Assembly (NCBI GenBank): GCA_013289515.1
Contig: JABCZU010000004.1
Span: 16,415-80,414 of the forward strand
Reading direction: 5' to 3'
Origin: Candidatus Babelota bacterium
GTDB lineage: Bacteria > Babelota > Babeliae > Babelales > RVW-14
DNA length: 64,000 nucleotides
Position numbers and translations under genes: made by a program. This document shows positions 27,818 to 37,701 of this stretch, in pieces. How positions within the stretch are numbered: the first letter of the stretch is position 1; the number at the start of each line of letters is the position of its first letter. The notes beneath the pieces are model-generated. The model had not been told where the DNA came from. It did no database searches and saw only the letters and a program-made list of their open reading frames with translations.

Positions 27818-29272
27818 ATGAGCCATCAACCTATAATCCTCAAAAATCTTAGCGTATATTTTCCACACAAAACCTGTTTTGAGCACTTTTCCAAGCAGAT
27901 TAATTATGGTAGCCGCATTGCCATCATAGGTAAGAACGGTAGCGGCAAATCAACATTGCTTAAAATCATTCAGGGGTTGGTAGAGCCATCCCAGGGGCAG
28001 GTACATGTGCCACACAATACTACCTTTGGGTATGTGCCGCAGGTCATCGACGATCACCATGATTTAAGTGGTGGGCAACGATTGAACGCAGCGTTAACGG
28101 CAGCACTGGCTAAAGATCCCTCAGTCTTATGTTTGGATGAGCCAACCAACCACCTTGATGCCAGCAATCGAAAATCATTGATGCGCATGCTACAAGCATT
28201 TCACGGAACGTTGATCGTTGTATCACACGATGTTGAGTTGTTGCGTACGTGCGTTGATGAAATTTGGCATATCGATGATGAGGCAATTACCTGCTTTACT
28301 GGGCAGTATGATGATTATGTGCGCGAGCAACACGCCGCGTTGCAGGCAAAAATACAACAGAGAGAATCACTGGACAAAGCACAAAAGAAGGCTAAGTCTG
28401 CTGTACAAGCCGAACAGAAGCGTGCGGCTGGAAGCCAGCGTGTCAACGCCTATGAAAATGATAAGGTGCTTAGAGGTGCCATGAAGGAAAAGGGGGCAAG
28501 GACTGCCGGTAAAAATAGTGGCAAGCTTAATGAGACTAAGGAGCATGTCGATGCTCAACGCAAAGAGCTGCGATTACCAGAAATCATTACGCCAAAATTT
28601 TCACTGACAGCAACGCAGGGCGGCTCTAAGCTTTTGGTTACTATCACCAATGGTGTATGCGGTTACAAAAATCCTGTGCTAACAAATATACACATCACTA
28701 TTGGACCCGGAGAGCGTGTTGCCATTCTTGGCGATAATGGCTCTGGCAAATCAACACTCTTTAAGGCGATGCAGGGTGATGCATTGGTCATTCGTTCAGG
28801 GCAGTGGCATGTGCCAAAGCCAGACGAGATTGGTTACCTTGATCAGCATTATGGTACACTACCTCCTGAATCATCAGTCTTTGAAGTTATTCAACATCAT
28901 GTGACCGGCTGGACAGATGCTGATATCAGGCGCCACCTGAATGATTTTCTTTTTCGTAAAAATGAAGAGGTTATGGCAAAGGTTAAGACCTTGTCGGGCG
29001 GCGAAAAGGCGCGGATCTCGCTTGCGCTGATTGCGGCTAAAACGCCCAAGTTGCTTTTGCTCGATGAAATTACCAATAACGTTGATTTGGAGACCCGCGA
29101 ACATATTATTGAAGTACTTAAAGAGTACCCAGGAGCCATCATGGTTATATCACATGATCAAGATTTTCTTACGCGTATAAATATCGACAAAAGCTATTCT
29201 ATTGGCGATGGGGAACTGAAGTCTACTGATCTTTGCCAATACCAAATGTTAAATATTTATCAAAAAACTTAA
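27818..29272 (+). CDS. ABC-F family ATP-binding protein (second copy in window)
   Basis: GKNGSGKST, LSGGQRLNAAL, LDEPTNHLD; GDNGSGKST, LSGGEKARISLAL, LDEITNNVD. Confidence 0.9.
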   Translation: MSHQPIILKNLSVYFPHKTCFEHFSKQINYGSRIAIIGKNGSGKSTLLKIIQGLVEPSQGQVHVPHNTTFGYVPQVIDDHHDLSGGQRLNAALTAALAKDPSVLCLDEPTNHLDASNRKSLMRMLQAFHGTLIVVSHDVELLRTCVDEIWHIDDEAITCFTGQYDDYVREQHAALQAKIQQRESLDKAQKKAKSAVQAEQKRAAGSQRVNAYENDKVLRGAMKEKGARTAGKNSGKLNETKEHVDAQRKELRLPEIITPKFSLTATQGGSKLLVTITNGVCGYKNPVLTNIHITIGPGERVAILGDNGSGKSTLFKAMQGDALVIRSGQWHVPKPDEIGYLDQHYGTLPPESSVFEVIQHHVTGWTDADIRRHLNDFLFRKNEEVMAKVKTLSGGEKARISLALIAAKTPKLLLLDEITNNVDLETREHIIEVLKEYPGAIMVISHDQDFLTRINIDKSYSIGDGELKSTDLCQYQMLNIYQKT

Positions 29273-30389
29273 TTAAGTAGGCGTTAATTATATCGTTAAG
29301 TTCGCATACCTTTTTATACGGCGCATTACCATTGAATAGCGCCCAAAATCGGTTATAAAAAAGGCTACACTCAATGAACGGTTCATCAGTAAACGAATTA
29401 TGTTCTGCGTCGTTGATAACAATGTTATAGGCACCTGATCCTATGTTTTTGCATAAGTCCGGGACAGAAAAAATATATCGCCCATACATATTTTTGGCTG
29501 ATTGTTCTTTGCTCAAGCTATGCTTATGGGCCTCTTCTTCAGAGTGCTTCCAAAAACTTGCTAACATTTTTCCTGAGCGTATTGCCATGTAAGGTTTATT
29601 AAAAGCAACCGTTGCATTGTCTCCAAGGAGGGCTCCATCCAAATTAATGCATGCCTTACAACGATTATCTAATCGACACACTTGAGTTGCAACAGCACCT
29701 CCAAAAGAATGTCCATAAATACCAATGTTTTTGAGATCTAGTCTCTTCATGAACATACCATTTTTTTGTTGATTCATGATTTCAAGTTGATCCATTAGAA
29801 AACAAACATCTTTTATGTGAATGATCAATTCACGGTCGCAACTCTCTTTTGTTTGAAGATTCTGATTGTTGATAATGCCTGTAACAATGCGCTTATCAGG
29901 AAAGGTGGTGATGGCTGTTGCATAGGTATGACCAATGCTTACTACAATGTATCCATGGCTTGCAAGTTCCTCCGCCTGTGCGGTATGATTGGTCCGCAAT
30001 CCAGAAATCCCATGAGAAACAATTATCACAGGATAGTATGCATGTGCATTTGATAACGCTGCGTTATGTTTTGCATATGTACGAATAAAGCGAGCTCCAT
30101 ACCCAGAAAAACCGTGCTGTTCATGCGTTAACGTAACCGCATCAGGATCATAGGACGTAACTGGAGATTGTGATTTGTGTTCTTGAGATGGATACCAAAT
30201 TTGAATCATAAGCTCACGATAAGGATGGTTGATATTGCGTACATGGGTTTCTTGGCGATTTTTATCAATTAAGTGGTATGCTTTGGTTCCAATAGCATGA
30301 GGTCCTTTTGGTGACGGAAAATTAAAAGAACATGCATGATTACTATAAGGCATCAACATAAAAAGTATTAGTTTGGCAGTTTGATTCAT
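29223..30389 (-). CDS. Platelet-activating-factor acetylhydrolase-like alpha/beta hydrolase
   Basis: YPVIIVSHGISGLRTNHTAQAEELASHGYIVVSIGH, IGIYGHSFGGAVATQVCRLDNRCKACINLDGAL (GHSFGG nucleophile). Confidence 0.75.
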   Translation of the reverse strand: MNQTAKLILFMLMPYSNHACSFNFPSPKGPHAIGTKAYHLIDKNRQETHVRNINHPYRELMIQIWYPSQEHKSQSPVTSYDPDAVTLTHEQHGFSGYGARFIRTYAKHNAALSNAHAYYPVIIVSHGISGLRTNHTAQAEELASHGYIVVSIGHTYATAITTFPDKRIVTGIINNQNLQTKESCDRELIIHIKDVCFLMDQLEIMNQQKNGMFMKRLDLKNIGIYGHSFGGAVATQVCRLDNRCKACINLDGALLGDNATVAFNKPYMAIRSGKMLASFWKHSEEEAHKHSLSKEQSAKNMYGRYIFSVPDLCKNIGSGAYNIVINDAEHNSFTDEPFIECSLFYNRFWALFNGNAPYKKVCELNDIINAYLIKFFDKYLTFGIGKDQ

Positions 30390-30434
30390 AAAATCTCCAT
30401 GAGTAAGAATAATAAAAAGTCCTACAGCCCCCTA

Positions 30435-30992
30435 CTAATCCTTGCCGGTACAAAATGTTAAATTTGGTGGAGTTACTTTGTTCTGGGTGTTTCCGTATTG
30501 ATTTTGCGTCTTTTGAACAACTGGTTCCTTTAATTCTGCAAAGACCATCATTGCTATAGGGTCCCTAAATCTTAACCTAATTCTAAAATTCCCTACATTT
30601 TTAATTTCTAACACAATGACATGTGGCGCCTCGAAAGCTCCATCGATTACAGCGGCTGTTATATGCGTTGTAAGTCCTAGCCGAGCAATGGTGCTCCTTC
30701 CATCCAGGATGGGTAGGACTGTTGGATGAACGTGCAAGGCTTCAAAAGTTGCCCCTAAAATAAATTCACCGGGCCCCAAATAGAATTCTTCCTGAGTAAG
30801 ATCAACCTCTTTGTATTTAAGTTCCTGAGGTGCGTTAATTTCAACCGTTTGATGTGGCTCTGGAATAAGAATCTCCCTTGCAAGATGAAGACGCAGCCCA
30901 ACCGGCCTTATATTCTTCTTATCGAACTCAGGCATTATTTTAATTTTACCTTCGTCTATATATCGCTCTATTGATTGATGCGATAAAAACAT
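30435..30992 (-). CDS. dcd: dCTP deaminase / dUTPase-superfamily protein
   Basis: VGLRLHLAREILIP, YLGPGEFILGATFEALHVHPTVLPILDGRSTIARLGLTTHITAAVIDGAFEAPHVIVLEIKNVG. Confidence 0.75.
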   Translation of the reverse strand: MFLSHQSIERYIDEGKIKIMPEFDKKNIRPVGLRLHLAREILIPEPHQTVEINAPQELKYKEVDLTQEEFYLGPGEFILGATFEALHVHPTVLPILDGRSTIARLGLTTHITAAVIDGAFEAPHVIVLEIKNVGNFRIRLRFRDPIAMMVFAELKEPVVQKTQNQYGNTQNKVTPPNLTFCTGKD

Positions 30993-31004
30993 AGTTACTC
31001 CCCA

Positions 31005-31481
31005 TTATATAAGCGCTTGCAGGATATCAAGCAGCCCAGATTTTTTCAAATCAAGTGGCGCAAAAAAAGCTGTGTTTACACCCTCTACCACCAACATGCT
31101 CTGTTTCAAACATTGTAGCCCTTCAGTTGTAAGTGTTGGATGCTTACTTCTTTCGTCAGCCGAGCGCGTGCTCTCAATCAAGCCCTTTTTTTGTAGGCAC
31201 CGTAATATTTGCGATGTGGTGTTAGGATCAAGCCCTGCGTGACGACCTATTTCTGCCTGGCTTATGGAGTCTCCCGTTCTTGTTAGCCATCCAGTATTTG
31301 CAAGAATGACAAATTGTGGATGAGTCAGGTCGCACGGCTTTAACGCTTCTTCCACCGCTCTTCTCCATGCGGTACTCACGCGCCATAAAAGAAATCCCGG
31401 ACTTTTTTCTGGTGTGCGATGCAGGCTGAGTTTATCAAAATCAATTTTTGTGCCCTTGGGCTTGCTCTTAAGCGTGCTCAT
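31005..31481 (-). CDS. MarR-family transcriptional regulator
   Basis: LTHPQFVILANTGWLT...ISQAEIGRHAGLDPNTTSQILRCLQKKGLIESTRSADERSKHPTLTTEG. Confidence 0.85.
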   Translation of the reverse strand: MSTLKSKPKGTKIDFDKLSLHRTPEKSPGFLLWRVSTAWRRAVEEALKPCDLTHPQFVILANTGWLTRTGDSISQAEIGRHAGLDPNTTSQILRCLQKKGLIESTRSADERSKHPTLTTEGLQCLKQSMLVVEGVNTAFFAPLDLKKSGLLDILQALI

Positions 31482-31912
31482 AAAATAGTTACTCCCATGC
31501 TATTGGCTATGATTTGAAAATCACTCAGAGGAACAGAGAAACAACCGCGTCTAAAGGGAAATCCCCAGCGTTGCTTGTTCTGTATAAATGAGAGTTTATC
31601 AATGAGCGGTTCAATAGCAACCTCTTTAGCTTTCTCCGGGGAGACAAAGGTAACGTCTATGCGCCATGGCACAAAGGCCTCACTCATCCGAAATTCGTAA
31701 GCGTTCCCTGTATTGATTTTGCCAATTGCCGTAAATCGGCGACACGGTGCTTTCTCTCCAAACTGCTCAACGGGTGAGTAGTACACAATCCAATCGCCAG
31801 CAGCCATCAGCTTTAAAGGTCCTCGTTTACCATGACATACTTGAGCAAAGCCACCAGCGACACCACGCATAACATGTTCACGACTTGCCACTGCGATCCA
31901 ATAACGTGTCAT
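31478..31912 (-). CDS. EVE-domain protein
   Basis: MTRYWIAVASREHVMRGVAGGFAQVCHGKRGPLKLMAAGDWIVYYSP; overlaps marR start (ATGA). Confidence 0.75.
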   Translation of the reverse strand: MTRYWIAVASREHVMRGVAGGFAQVCHGKRGPLKLMAAGDWIVYYSPVEQFGEKAPCRRFTAIGKINTGNAYEFRMSEAFVPWRIDVTFVSPEKAKEVAIEPLIDKLSFIQNKQRWGFPFRRGCFSVPLSDFQIIANSMGVTIL

Positions 31913-32084
31913 TAACGTCTCTCCTTGTCTTTTGATATTATTGGTTTTAACACACTTTATTATAGTACGTTATATTATAATACGTATACGTATTATATGC
32001 AAGGGCGGCGTGCCAACCGGTTTATCTTCGACTTTTTTGGCATACAATGGAGGTGCTTACTAAATCTACGTTATTTGCCCGTTT

Positions 32085-32145
32085 CAACCTTTTTTTGAAG
32101 ATTTAGCCAGCTGTGCTAGACTGTTTCTGTTACTTTTGTTTGTCA
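32085..32145 (+). promoter_or_regulatory. Repeated promoter-like block (copy C)
   Basis: CAACCTTTTTTTGAAGATTTAGCCAGCTGTGCTAGACTGTTTCTGTTACTTTTGTT. Confidence 0.55.
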
Positions 32146-32176
32146 TTATTTGTCATTATATTATGAGGACGTTGCT

Positions 32177-33235
32177 ATGGAATCCCAGCTATTCCCAGAT
32201 CTATCAAAACCAGAAATTAGTGCTAAAAGCACAAAAAATGAGATCCTTGAAGCGTATCAATCCCTCTTGGGCACGGTAACAGCATCAAAAAATGACGGAT
32301 CCAACCAGGAGCCCAGGCGCAAAAAACAGGAAGAAGAAGTCATCGCTAAAGTTTCTGAAACAACGCTTGAGCGTATTGTTAACAATATAGCCACCGTTAA
32401 AATTTCAACTAGCCATGCGCTGGATACCTTGGAACAAAAGCTATCAGAAGAGTTCAAGCGCTTTAGTGACCTACAAGCTGCTATTAAAATAGCCTCAACT
32501 GAGCTGGAAGAGGTTCATGATATCAAAAAAAGTGCTGATAGCCTGACAGCCCTTTTCCTGGCGCACAAAGAGTATAAAGCGCGCTTTGAGCAAGACAAAG
32601 AGGCCCAGAAAAAGGCCTATGACCATGAAATAGCAGAAGTGCGTTCTGTCTGGCACAAGGAACAAGAAGAAACGGTGCGCGATAATAAAGAGGCAATCGC
32701 TAAAATTAAAAAGGATCGCACTCGCGAAGAGGAAGAGTACCAGTACTCAACACACCTACAACGCAAAAAGGATCTTGATGATTACACCACAAAAAAAGCG
32801 GCGTTAGAAAAAGAGATTGTTGAAAAGAAGGCATCTTTTGATAAAACCTTTGCTGAGCGTGAGGCTGCTATTAAAACGCAGGAAGACGAATTGAAGCAAT
32901 TAAAGATTCGTGTCGAGCAGTTTCCACAGGAACTGGAACGTACAGTCAAGAACGCTGAAAAAGTGACACGCGAAACGTTAGAGCGTGAGCATCGTTACCA
33001 CGTAGCACTGACCGCAAAGGATGCTGAGAATGATAAGCGCTTGGCAGAGCAGATGATAGCATCATTGCAGGCAAAAATTAAAGAGCAAGATGATCTTATC
33101 CGGCAGCTTACTGAAAAGACTGATGAGGCTGGTGATCAGGTACAGGCCATAGCATTGAAGGCTCTTGAAGGCGCATCAAATATGCGTTTTTATGGTGGCA
33201 TGGTTGATGAGAAGGCCAAGACCTCTAATACATAG
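32177..33235 (+). CDS. Coiled-coil protein of unknown function
   Basis: MESQLFPDLSKPEIS... then long Glu/Lys/Ala-rich heptad-like region. Confidence 0.7.
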   Translation: MESQLFPDLSKPEISAKSTKNEILEAYQSLLGTVTASKNDGSNQEPRRKKQEEEVIAKVSETTLERIVNNIATVKISTSHALDTLEQKLSEEFKRFSDLQAAIKIASTELEEVHDIKKSADSLTALFLAHKEYKARFEQDKEAQKKAYDHEIAEVRSVWHKEQEETVRDNKEAIAKIKKDRTREEEEYQYSTHLQRKKDLDDYTTKKAALEKEIVEKKASFDKTFAEREAAIKTQEDELKQLKIRVEQFPQELERTVKNAEKVTRETLEREHRYHVALTAKDAENDKRLAEQMIASLQAKIKEQDDLIRQLTEKTDEAGDQVQAIALKALEGASNMRFYGGMVDEKAKTSNT

Positions 33236-33246
33236 AGATAACGAAG

Positions 33247-33301
33247 CAATCAAGTGTCGCCGCTGACAAATCTCACGCCCTTCAATGGCGACACTTGATT
33301 G
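33247..33301. repeat. 15-bp perfect inverted repeat with 25-nt loop
   Basis: CAATCAAGTGTCGCC (33247-33261) and GGCGACACTTGATTG (33287-33301). Confidence 0.8.
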
Positions 33302-33612
33302 GACAAAACATTTAATTTGCACGTTCTAATCATCGTAAGCAGAACCTAGAAGATATTATTTTCTAGGTACCTTCTAGGTTGTTTTCTAGGTAAGTTTTCA
33401 AGAAGGCACACAAGCACTTTGGAAGGTCACAGCAAGAACAACAAGTTCGAGACTCAAAAAGATGTGCAACGATGGCGTTCTTACTGAAATTGCAACAGGG
33501 ACGTTTGATCCCTACAAGCATTTTAGTTTAACTACAATCGGGTAATGAGGCTTGTTGTCAAAAGGAAACTTTGAGCAATATTTCGCCATAATATGCCAAC
33601 CAAAAAAGATGA

Positions 33613-33768
33613 TCAATACTTACGCGGTTTACGCTCTAGAAAGTGGGCAATGTCGATAATCCTATAAAAATAATCACTGGTATCAACAGATGCGCTGACA
33701 CCGCCAAAATGAAATAATACGGGAACAATGCCGTAGCCAGCCGGAATAGTAAATCGTTTTATCTAATC
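33613..33768 (-). pseudogene. C-terminal remnant, possibly of an ATPase-family gene
   Basis: Reverse-strand KRFTIPAGYGIVPVLFHFGGVSASVDTSDYFYRIIDIAHFLERKPRKY*; no upstream start. Confidence 0.35.
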
Positions 33769-33942
33769 AATTTTTTAACAAGGCGCATTGCCTTAGAGAA
33801 TCCCGTTTTCCATGCTTGAGGTTGCGTAAATGTAGCAGTCGGTACCTGGTAGCGTGCAGGGGGCTTATATGAGGTATAAGAAGGTCGTGGTGGTGTATGA
33901 GAATTTGAAGTCGCCAGTTTTGCTTAAAATACGCGAAAAGGC

Positions 33943-33984
33943 AGTAAAAAGGGCGCTCTTAATTAAAAGAACGCCCTTTTTACT
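33943..33984. terminator. Bidirectional hairpin terminator
   Basis: AGTAAAAAGGGCGCTCTTAATTAAAAGAACGCCCTTTTTACT, near-perfect inverted repeat with T-runs on both strands. Confidence 0.75.
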
Positions 33985-34009
33985 AGAATTCTACATGAAT
34001 GATTCCGGC

Positions 34010-34687
34010 TTAGTTTACCGTTTCTTTATTGCTTGGCTTCCAATTTTTGATTAATTGTTCAAATAATACATCCATTGGGTCCTTTTCCCGTTCATCAGCT
34101 ACTACAACGTCACGTGGGATAGCCTGGATAGGCTTAGTTGTGCGTATGGCCTTCTGAGCCTTATTGATACGTGTTTTTGTTTGCTGCATGCTGAGCCAGA
34201 CCGTTTTAAAGTCCATGCTGCCTGCTTCCAGCTTTTGAAGCATTGGCAGGATCGAGTCCTTAACTTTTTGGTCAAGATGAACTGATTCAAGGTTTTTTAG
34301 TAATGATTGTTCTAAAAACTCCAAAAAATCGACAATTGTATTATATAAATGATCAGTTGTTTGCTGCGACTCGTCTGATTCAATTGTTGCAAGTTCATCG
34401 ACAAAACCATGTTCAATGGCCTGTTTGACAATGTTATTGAGTAACGTCTTCTCATGTTTGAGAAGCCAACCGACAAGGCAAACGAGTTCAAGCGACAGCG
34501 ATATCTGGGTTGTCATAAGGAATCCCTCTCTTACCAAAGACATGCTATTACCGACACGAGCGTGTGTAAGTAGTAAAATGCTTATGTTGCTATACCACGG
34601 ATGGTTACGTAGCCATAGTATAAGGGTTTTTTCCAAAGAGGGAACTAAAAAACAGAAAGAATCCTTTAAATCCTTCCCAGGCAGCAT
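34010..34687 (-). CDS. Hypothetical protein
   Basis: Internal start MLPGKDLKDSFCFLVPSLEKT; the longer 34927 start overlaps the divergent gene. Confidence 0.5.
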   Translation of the reverse strand: MLPGKDLKDSFCFLVPSLEKTLILWLRNHPWYSNISILLLTHARVGNSMSLVREGFLMTTQISLSLELVCLVGWLLKHEKTLLNNIVKQAIEHGFVDELATIESDESQQTTDHLYNTIVDFLEFLEQSLLKNLESVHLDQKVKDSILPMLQKLEAGSMDFKTVWLSMQQTKTRINKAQKAIRTTKPIQAIPRDVVVADEREKDPMDVLFEQLIKNWKPSNKETVN

Positions 34688-34775
34688 TTTCTTGTTTTTT
34701 GTATATCCCCTACGACATACTAAGGTGGTATTTTTATATAAATCAGGTATCGTAAACCTTTGAGGAGAGAGGCAA

Positions 34776-36143
34776 ATGATGTTCAAAAATGCCATAATAG
34801 CGGCGGCTGCGGCGCTTGCTCTTATGCCAGACACAGGATATACCAAAGTGGACAAATCTAAGATAAAAAAGAAAATCGAACTGGCACAGGATATTGAGGT
34901 AAAGCAGGATAGCCAGGTCCTTGGCAAGTGGTTTGATTTTCAAAGGACCGTACCGGTGGTGTTATGCCAAAAAGTACAGGCAGACTACGATGATGCGACA
35001 CTTGATAATTACTTTCTGCACTATTATCGACGTAACAGCAAGCGGCTTGCAAGCTTTAAGCCATTATTACAACAAATTGTTGGGTCTGACGTTAATCTAG
35101 AAACGAGTACCGCTTTGTCCGACAAGGCCAGAAAAACTTTGCGCACGCTGCATACGTGGGCCGATAGCGATATACCGCGTTTGTTGGGGTATATAGAAAA
35201 GCATTATTCCTTGAATGAAAAAGAGCTCAAGAAAGAGGAAAAGGCTGCCGTTACCACGACAATTAATAAGTATAAGACGCTGTTTATTTTGTTATTGGGG
35301 GTAGAGGATGCAGAGCTGACGTATAATATCCTATTCAATTTTGCAGGTCGTCTCATGCTCGCCTGCTTTGACCCGGCCTATAAACTGCACAAGGATTTTA
35401 CGCGATACACGACCAACCTTACTTTGCACCCCATGGCACGGCTCTGTTACTCGATTACATGGTACTATTTGGTGAGTGAGGGTTGGAAAGATTGGTCTGC
35501 AGAATCATTGAAGTCATTAAGTCATCTGTCAGCGCAGGGCAAAGAGATGGTGTATTACGCTGGTGGTAACGACCTTGCGGCATTATTAAAACATAAGGTG
35601 TATACCGTTACCATCATTGATCCTCAGTTACCAACCCAGGATCCATTTTATGCTGCTGGTTGGCAATGGCTTGTTAAAAATAAACGTAAGGGCAATGGTA
35701 TCGGTGATCGTGTCATGTTGTCTACCATTGACGATGATCTTTATTTGCAACGCATGTCGTATCAAGAACATGGAAAGTTTGAGGCGACACTCTGCACCGG
35801 TAAGGTAGTAACGTTGCCAAAGAGCACAACGGTGTGGCAGGTGCGCAGCAAGGCATCAACCAAGGTTTTGGGAATTATCACTTTTCATCGACGTTTTTGT
35901 GAGCAACAGGACTTTGACTTGAAGGCACGCCAAATACCTCTGGCCTCATTTAACGAGATGTATTTTATTGCAGCGCCAAAGTGGATTGGTGGTTGGGGTA
36001 TTGATGTCAGCCAATTTTCGCCATCATTTGCATTTTATGTCAAACAACTGCCATACAGGGCAACCAAGCGATTACTAAAAAGCTTTAGTCAGGGTGATAA
36101 AGATGACTTTTCGTTTATTGTTTTAGGTAGTGATGCAACGTAA
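34776..36143 (+). CDS. Hypothetical exported protein
   Basis: 455 aa ORF; signal-like MMFKNAIIAAAAALALMPDTGYT. Confidence 0.65.
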   Translation: MMFKNAIIAAAAALALMPDTGYTKVDKSKIKKKIELAQDIEVKQDSQVLGKWFDFQRTVPVVLCQKVQADYDDATLDNYFLHYYRRNSKRLASFKPLLQQIVGSDVNLETSTALSDKARKTLRTLHTWADSDIPRLLGYIEKHYSLNEKELKKEEKAAVTTTINKYKTLFILLLGVEDAELTYNILFNFAGRLMLACFDPAYKLHKDFTRYTTNLTLHPMARLCYSITWYYLVSEGWKDWSAESLKSLSHLSAQGKEMVYYAGGNDLAALLKHKVYTVTIIDPQLPTQDPFYAAGWQWLVKNKRKGNGIGDRVMLSTIDDDLYLQRMSYQEHGKFEATLCTGKVVTLPKSTTVWQVRSKASTKVLGIITFHRRFCEQQDFDLKARQIPLASFNEMYFIAAPKWIGGWGIDVSQFSPSFAFYVKQLPYRATKRLLKSFSQGDKDDFSFIVLGSDAT

Positions 36144-36179
36144 TATTAGGCATTTTTTGAAGCTTGAGATTGACTTACA

Positions 36180-36352
36180 AGGCGCTCGTCCTTGGTTCGT
36201 CCTTCGAGACGGCTCTTACGAGCCTCCTCAGGATGAGCGGGATAATTTTAAATATCCCGAGGACCCCGAGCAAGCCTTGCTTGTCGAGGGGCATGAGCGG
36301 AACAAAGCGCTCACCCTGAGCTCTGTCGAAGGGGTCGAAGGATAGGAGCGCC
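36180..36352. repeat. Composite palindromic repeat
   Basis: ggcgctcgtccttggttcgtccttcgagacggctcttacgagcctcctcaggatgagcggg ... cgctcaccctgagctctgtcgaaggggtcgaaggataggagcgcc. Confidence 0.8.
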
Positions 36353-36435
36353 ATAAAATGGGCCCTCTTTAGGCACTCAAATGGTTCGACAAGCTCACCA
36401 TGAGGCCATTAAGGGGTTACTGAAAGCAAGAGATT

Positions 36436-37701
36436 TTAATGTTGTTGAGCTTGAAGATACGTGCGTATGCCATTAACGATGGCCATCGCAAGATCTTTGC
36501 GGTGAGATTTATTTGCTAAACGGGGTAATTCGCTTTTGATAAAGCCTACTTCAACCAGGACGGTGGGAACCCCGTTTAGTAAAAAGAGTCTACATTCGCC
36601 CATTTTGACGCCGCGGTCGTTGGTATGAATATTCTGTTCATGCAACATGTTCATGATGCTGCCCTGAATTTTATTAGCCAAGGTGCGGGCTTTGCTTGCC
36701 TTGTGTTGGTAATGCTTAATCAGGCGCTTAGCGGCCTGTTTATCTTGCGGCGTATTGATAAAAAGGCAGCGCGTTTTATTATGCTGCAGCAGCTTTTGGC
36801 CATCAAAATAGAAGGTCTCAACGCCTGCGGCATCGCTTTTAGCATTTCCTGCGGCATTGACATGAATTGAGACAAAAAGATCAGCCTTACATTTATGGGC
36901 ATATGCTGAGCGCTCAAATAGTGATATATTTTTATCGCTATTTCGTGTTAAAAATACCTTAAAGCCATCTTTTTTAAGGAGCGCATGGCTGTGCCGGCTG
37001 ATATCGAGTGCTATATTTTTCTCAAAAATTTCTTTGTTGTCAAGGCTTGCCGCTGCGCCATGGTCAGAGCCTCCGTGGCCAGCATCGATGACAATGCGTC
37101 CAGACTTTTTTTTTCCTGAGCCCTGAACGCCTGGCATGACGCTATCAGATTGTTGCAGATCATTGGAGGCATACAGATAGGTGGCGGTGTGATGCTGCAT
37201 CTCATCAAGCTGTTCCTTTTTATAAATATCGATAATAACGCGATGGGTATTTTCAAGTGCGCCAACCAGGACGATAAACTGATTTTTTTCTGGTGTGGCA
37301 TGATTGCGCGTCTTGGCTGTGTTGGTTATGGGTGCAAAATCAAGGGCTAAGAGGGTGTCTACGCCGTTGGCATGTGCCTGCTCGTCCAGATTCAGGTGGG
37401 TCAAGATCTTCTTTGCCTTAAGGTCCTTAAGAATGGTATCCAGTTTGGCATCATCAAACGATGATCGTTTCATGTTGGCAAAACGGATAATGACGCGTTC
37501 CCTGCCGTCTATCCCCTCGTGTGTCACGGTAAATGTTGGCGATATTGGAAAATCCAACATGATTTGTGTTGAAAAAGGCTCATCGCTTGCCGCTTTATCC
37601 GACACTTTAGCCCAATTAAGTTTATTCTCATCGGCTGCCCGGCACGGCGCAACACCTTGTATGATAATTGCCACAATGAGTGGCCATGACGAAAGCTTCA
37701 T
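36436..37701 (-). CDS. N-acetylmuramoyl-L-alanine amidase (Amidase_3)
   Basis: IVIDAGHGGSDHGAAA, FLTRNSDKNISLFERSAYAHKCKADLFVSIHVNA, VPTVLVEVGFI. Confidence 0.9.
   Translation of the reverse strand: MKLSSWPLIVAIIIQGVAPCRAADENKLNWAKVSDKAASDEPFSTQIMLDFPISPTFTVTHEGIDGRERVIIRFANMKRSSFDDAKLDTILKDLKAKKILTHLNLDEQAHANGVDTLLALDFAPITNTAKTRNHATPEKNQFIVLVGALENTHRVIIDIYKKEQLDEMQHHTATYLYASNDLQQSDSVMPGVQGSGKKKSGRIVIDAGHGGSDHGAAASLDNKEIFEKNIALDISRHSHALLKKDGFKVFLTRNSDKNISLFERSAYAHKCKADLFVSIHVNAAGNAKSDAAGVETFYFDGQKLLQHNKTRCLFINTPQDKQAAKRLIKHYQHKASKARTLANKIQGSIMNMLHEQNIHTNDRGVKMGECRLFLLNGVPTVLVEVGFIKSELPRLANKSHRKDLAMAIVNGIRTYLQAQQH

Noticed and set aside
34687-34927. N-terminal 80 aa of the 305-aa minus ORF
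   Set aside because: Overlaps the divergent signal-peptide gene at 34776; the internal start at 34687 is more plausible
36130-36345. 71-aa ORF after the 455 aa gene
   Set aside because: Most of it is the translation of a palindromic repeat; no RBS or homology
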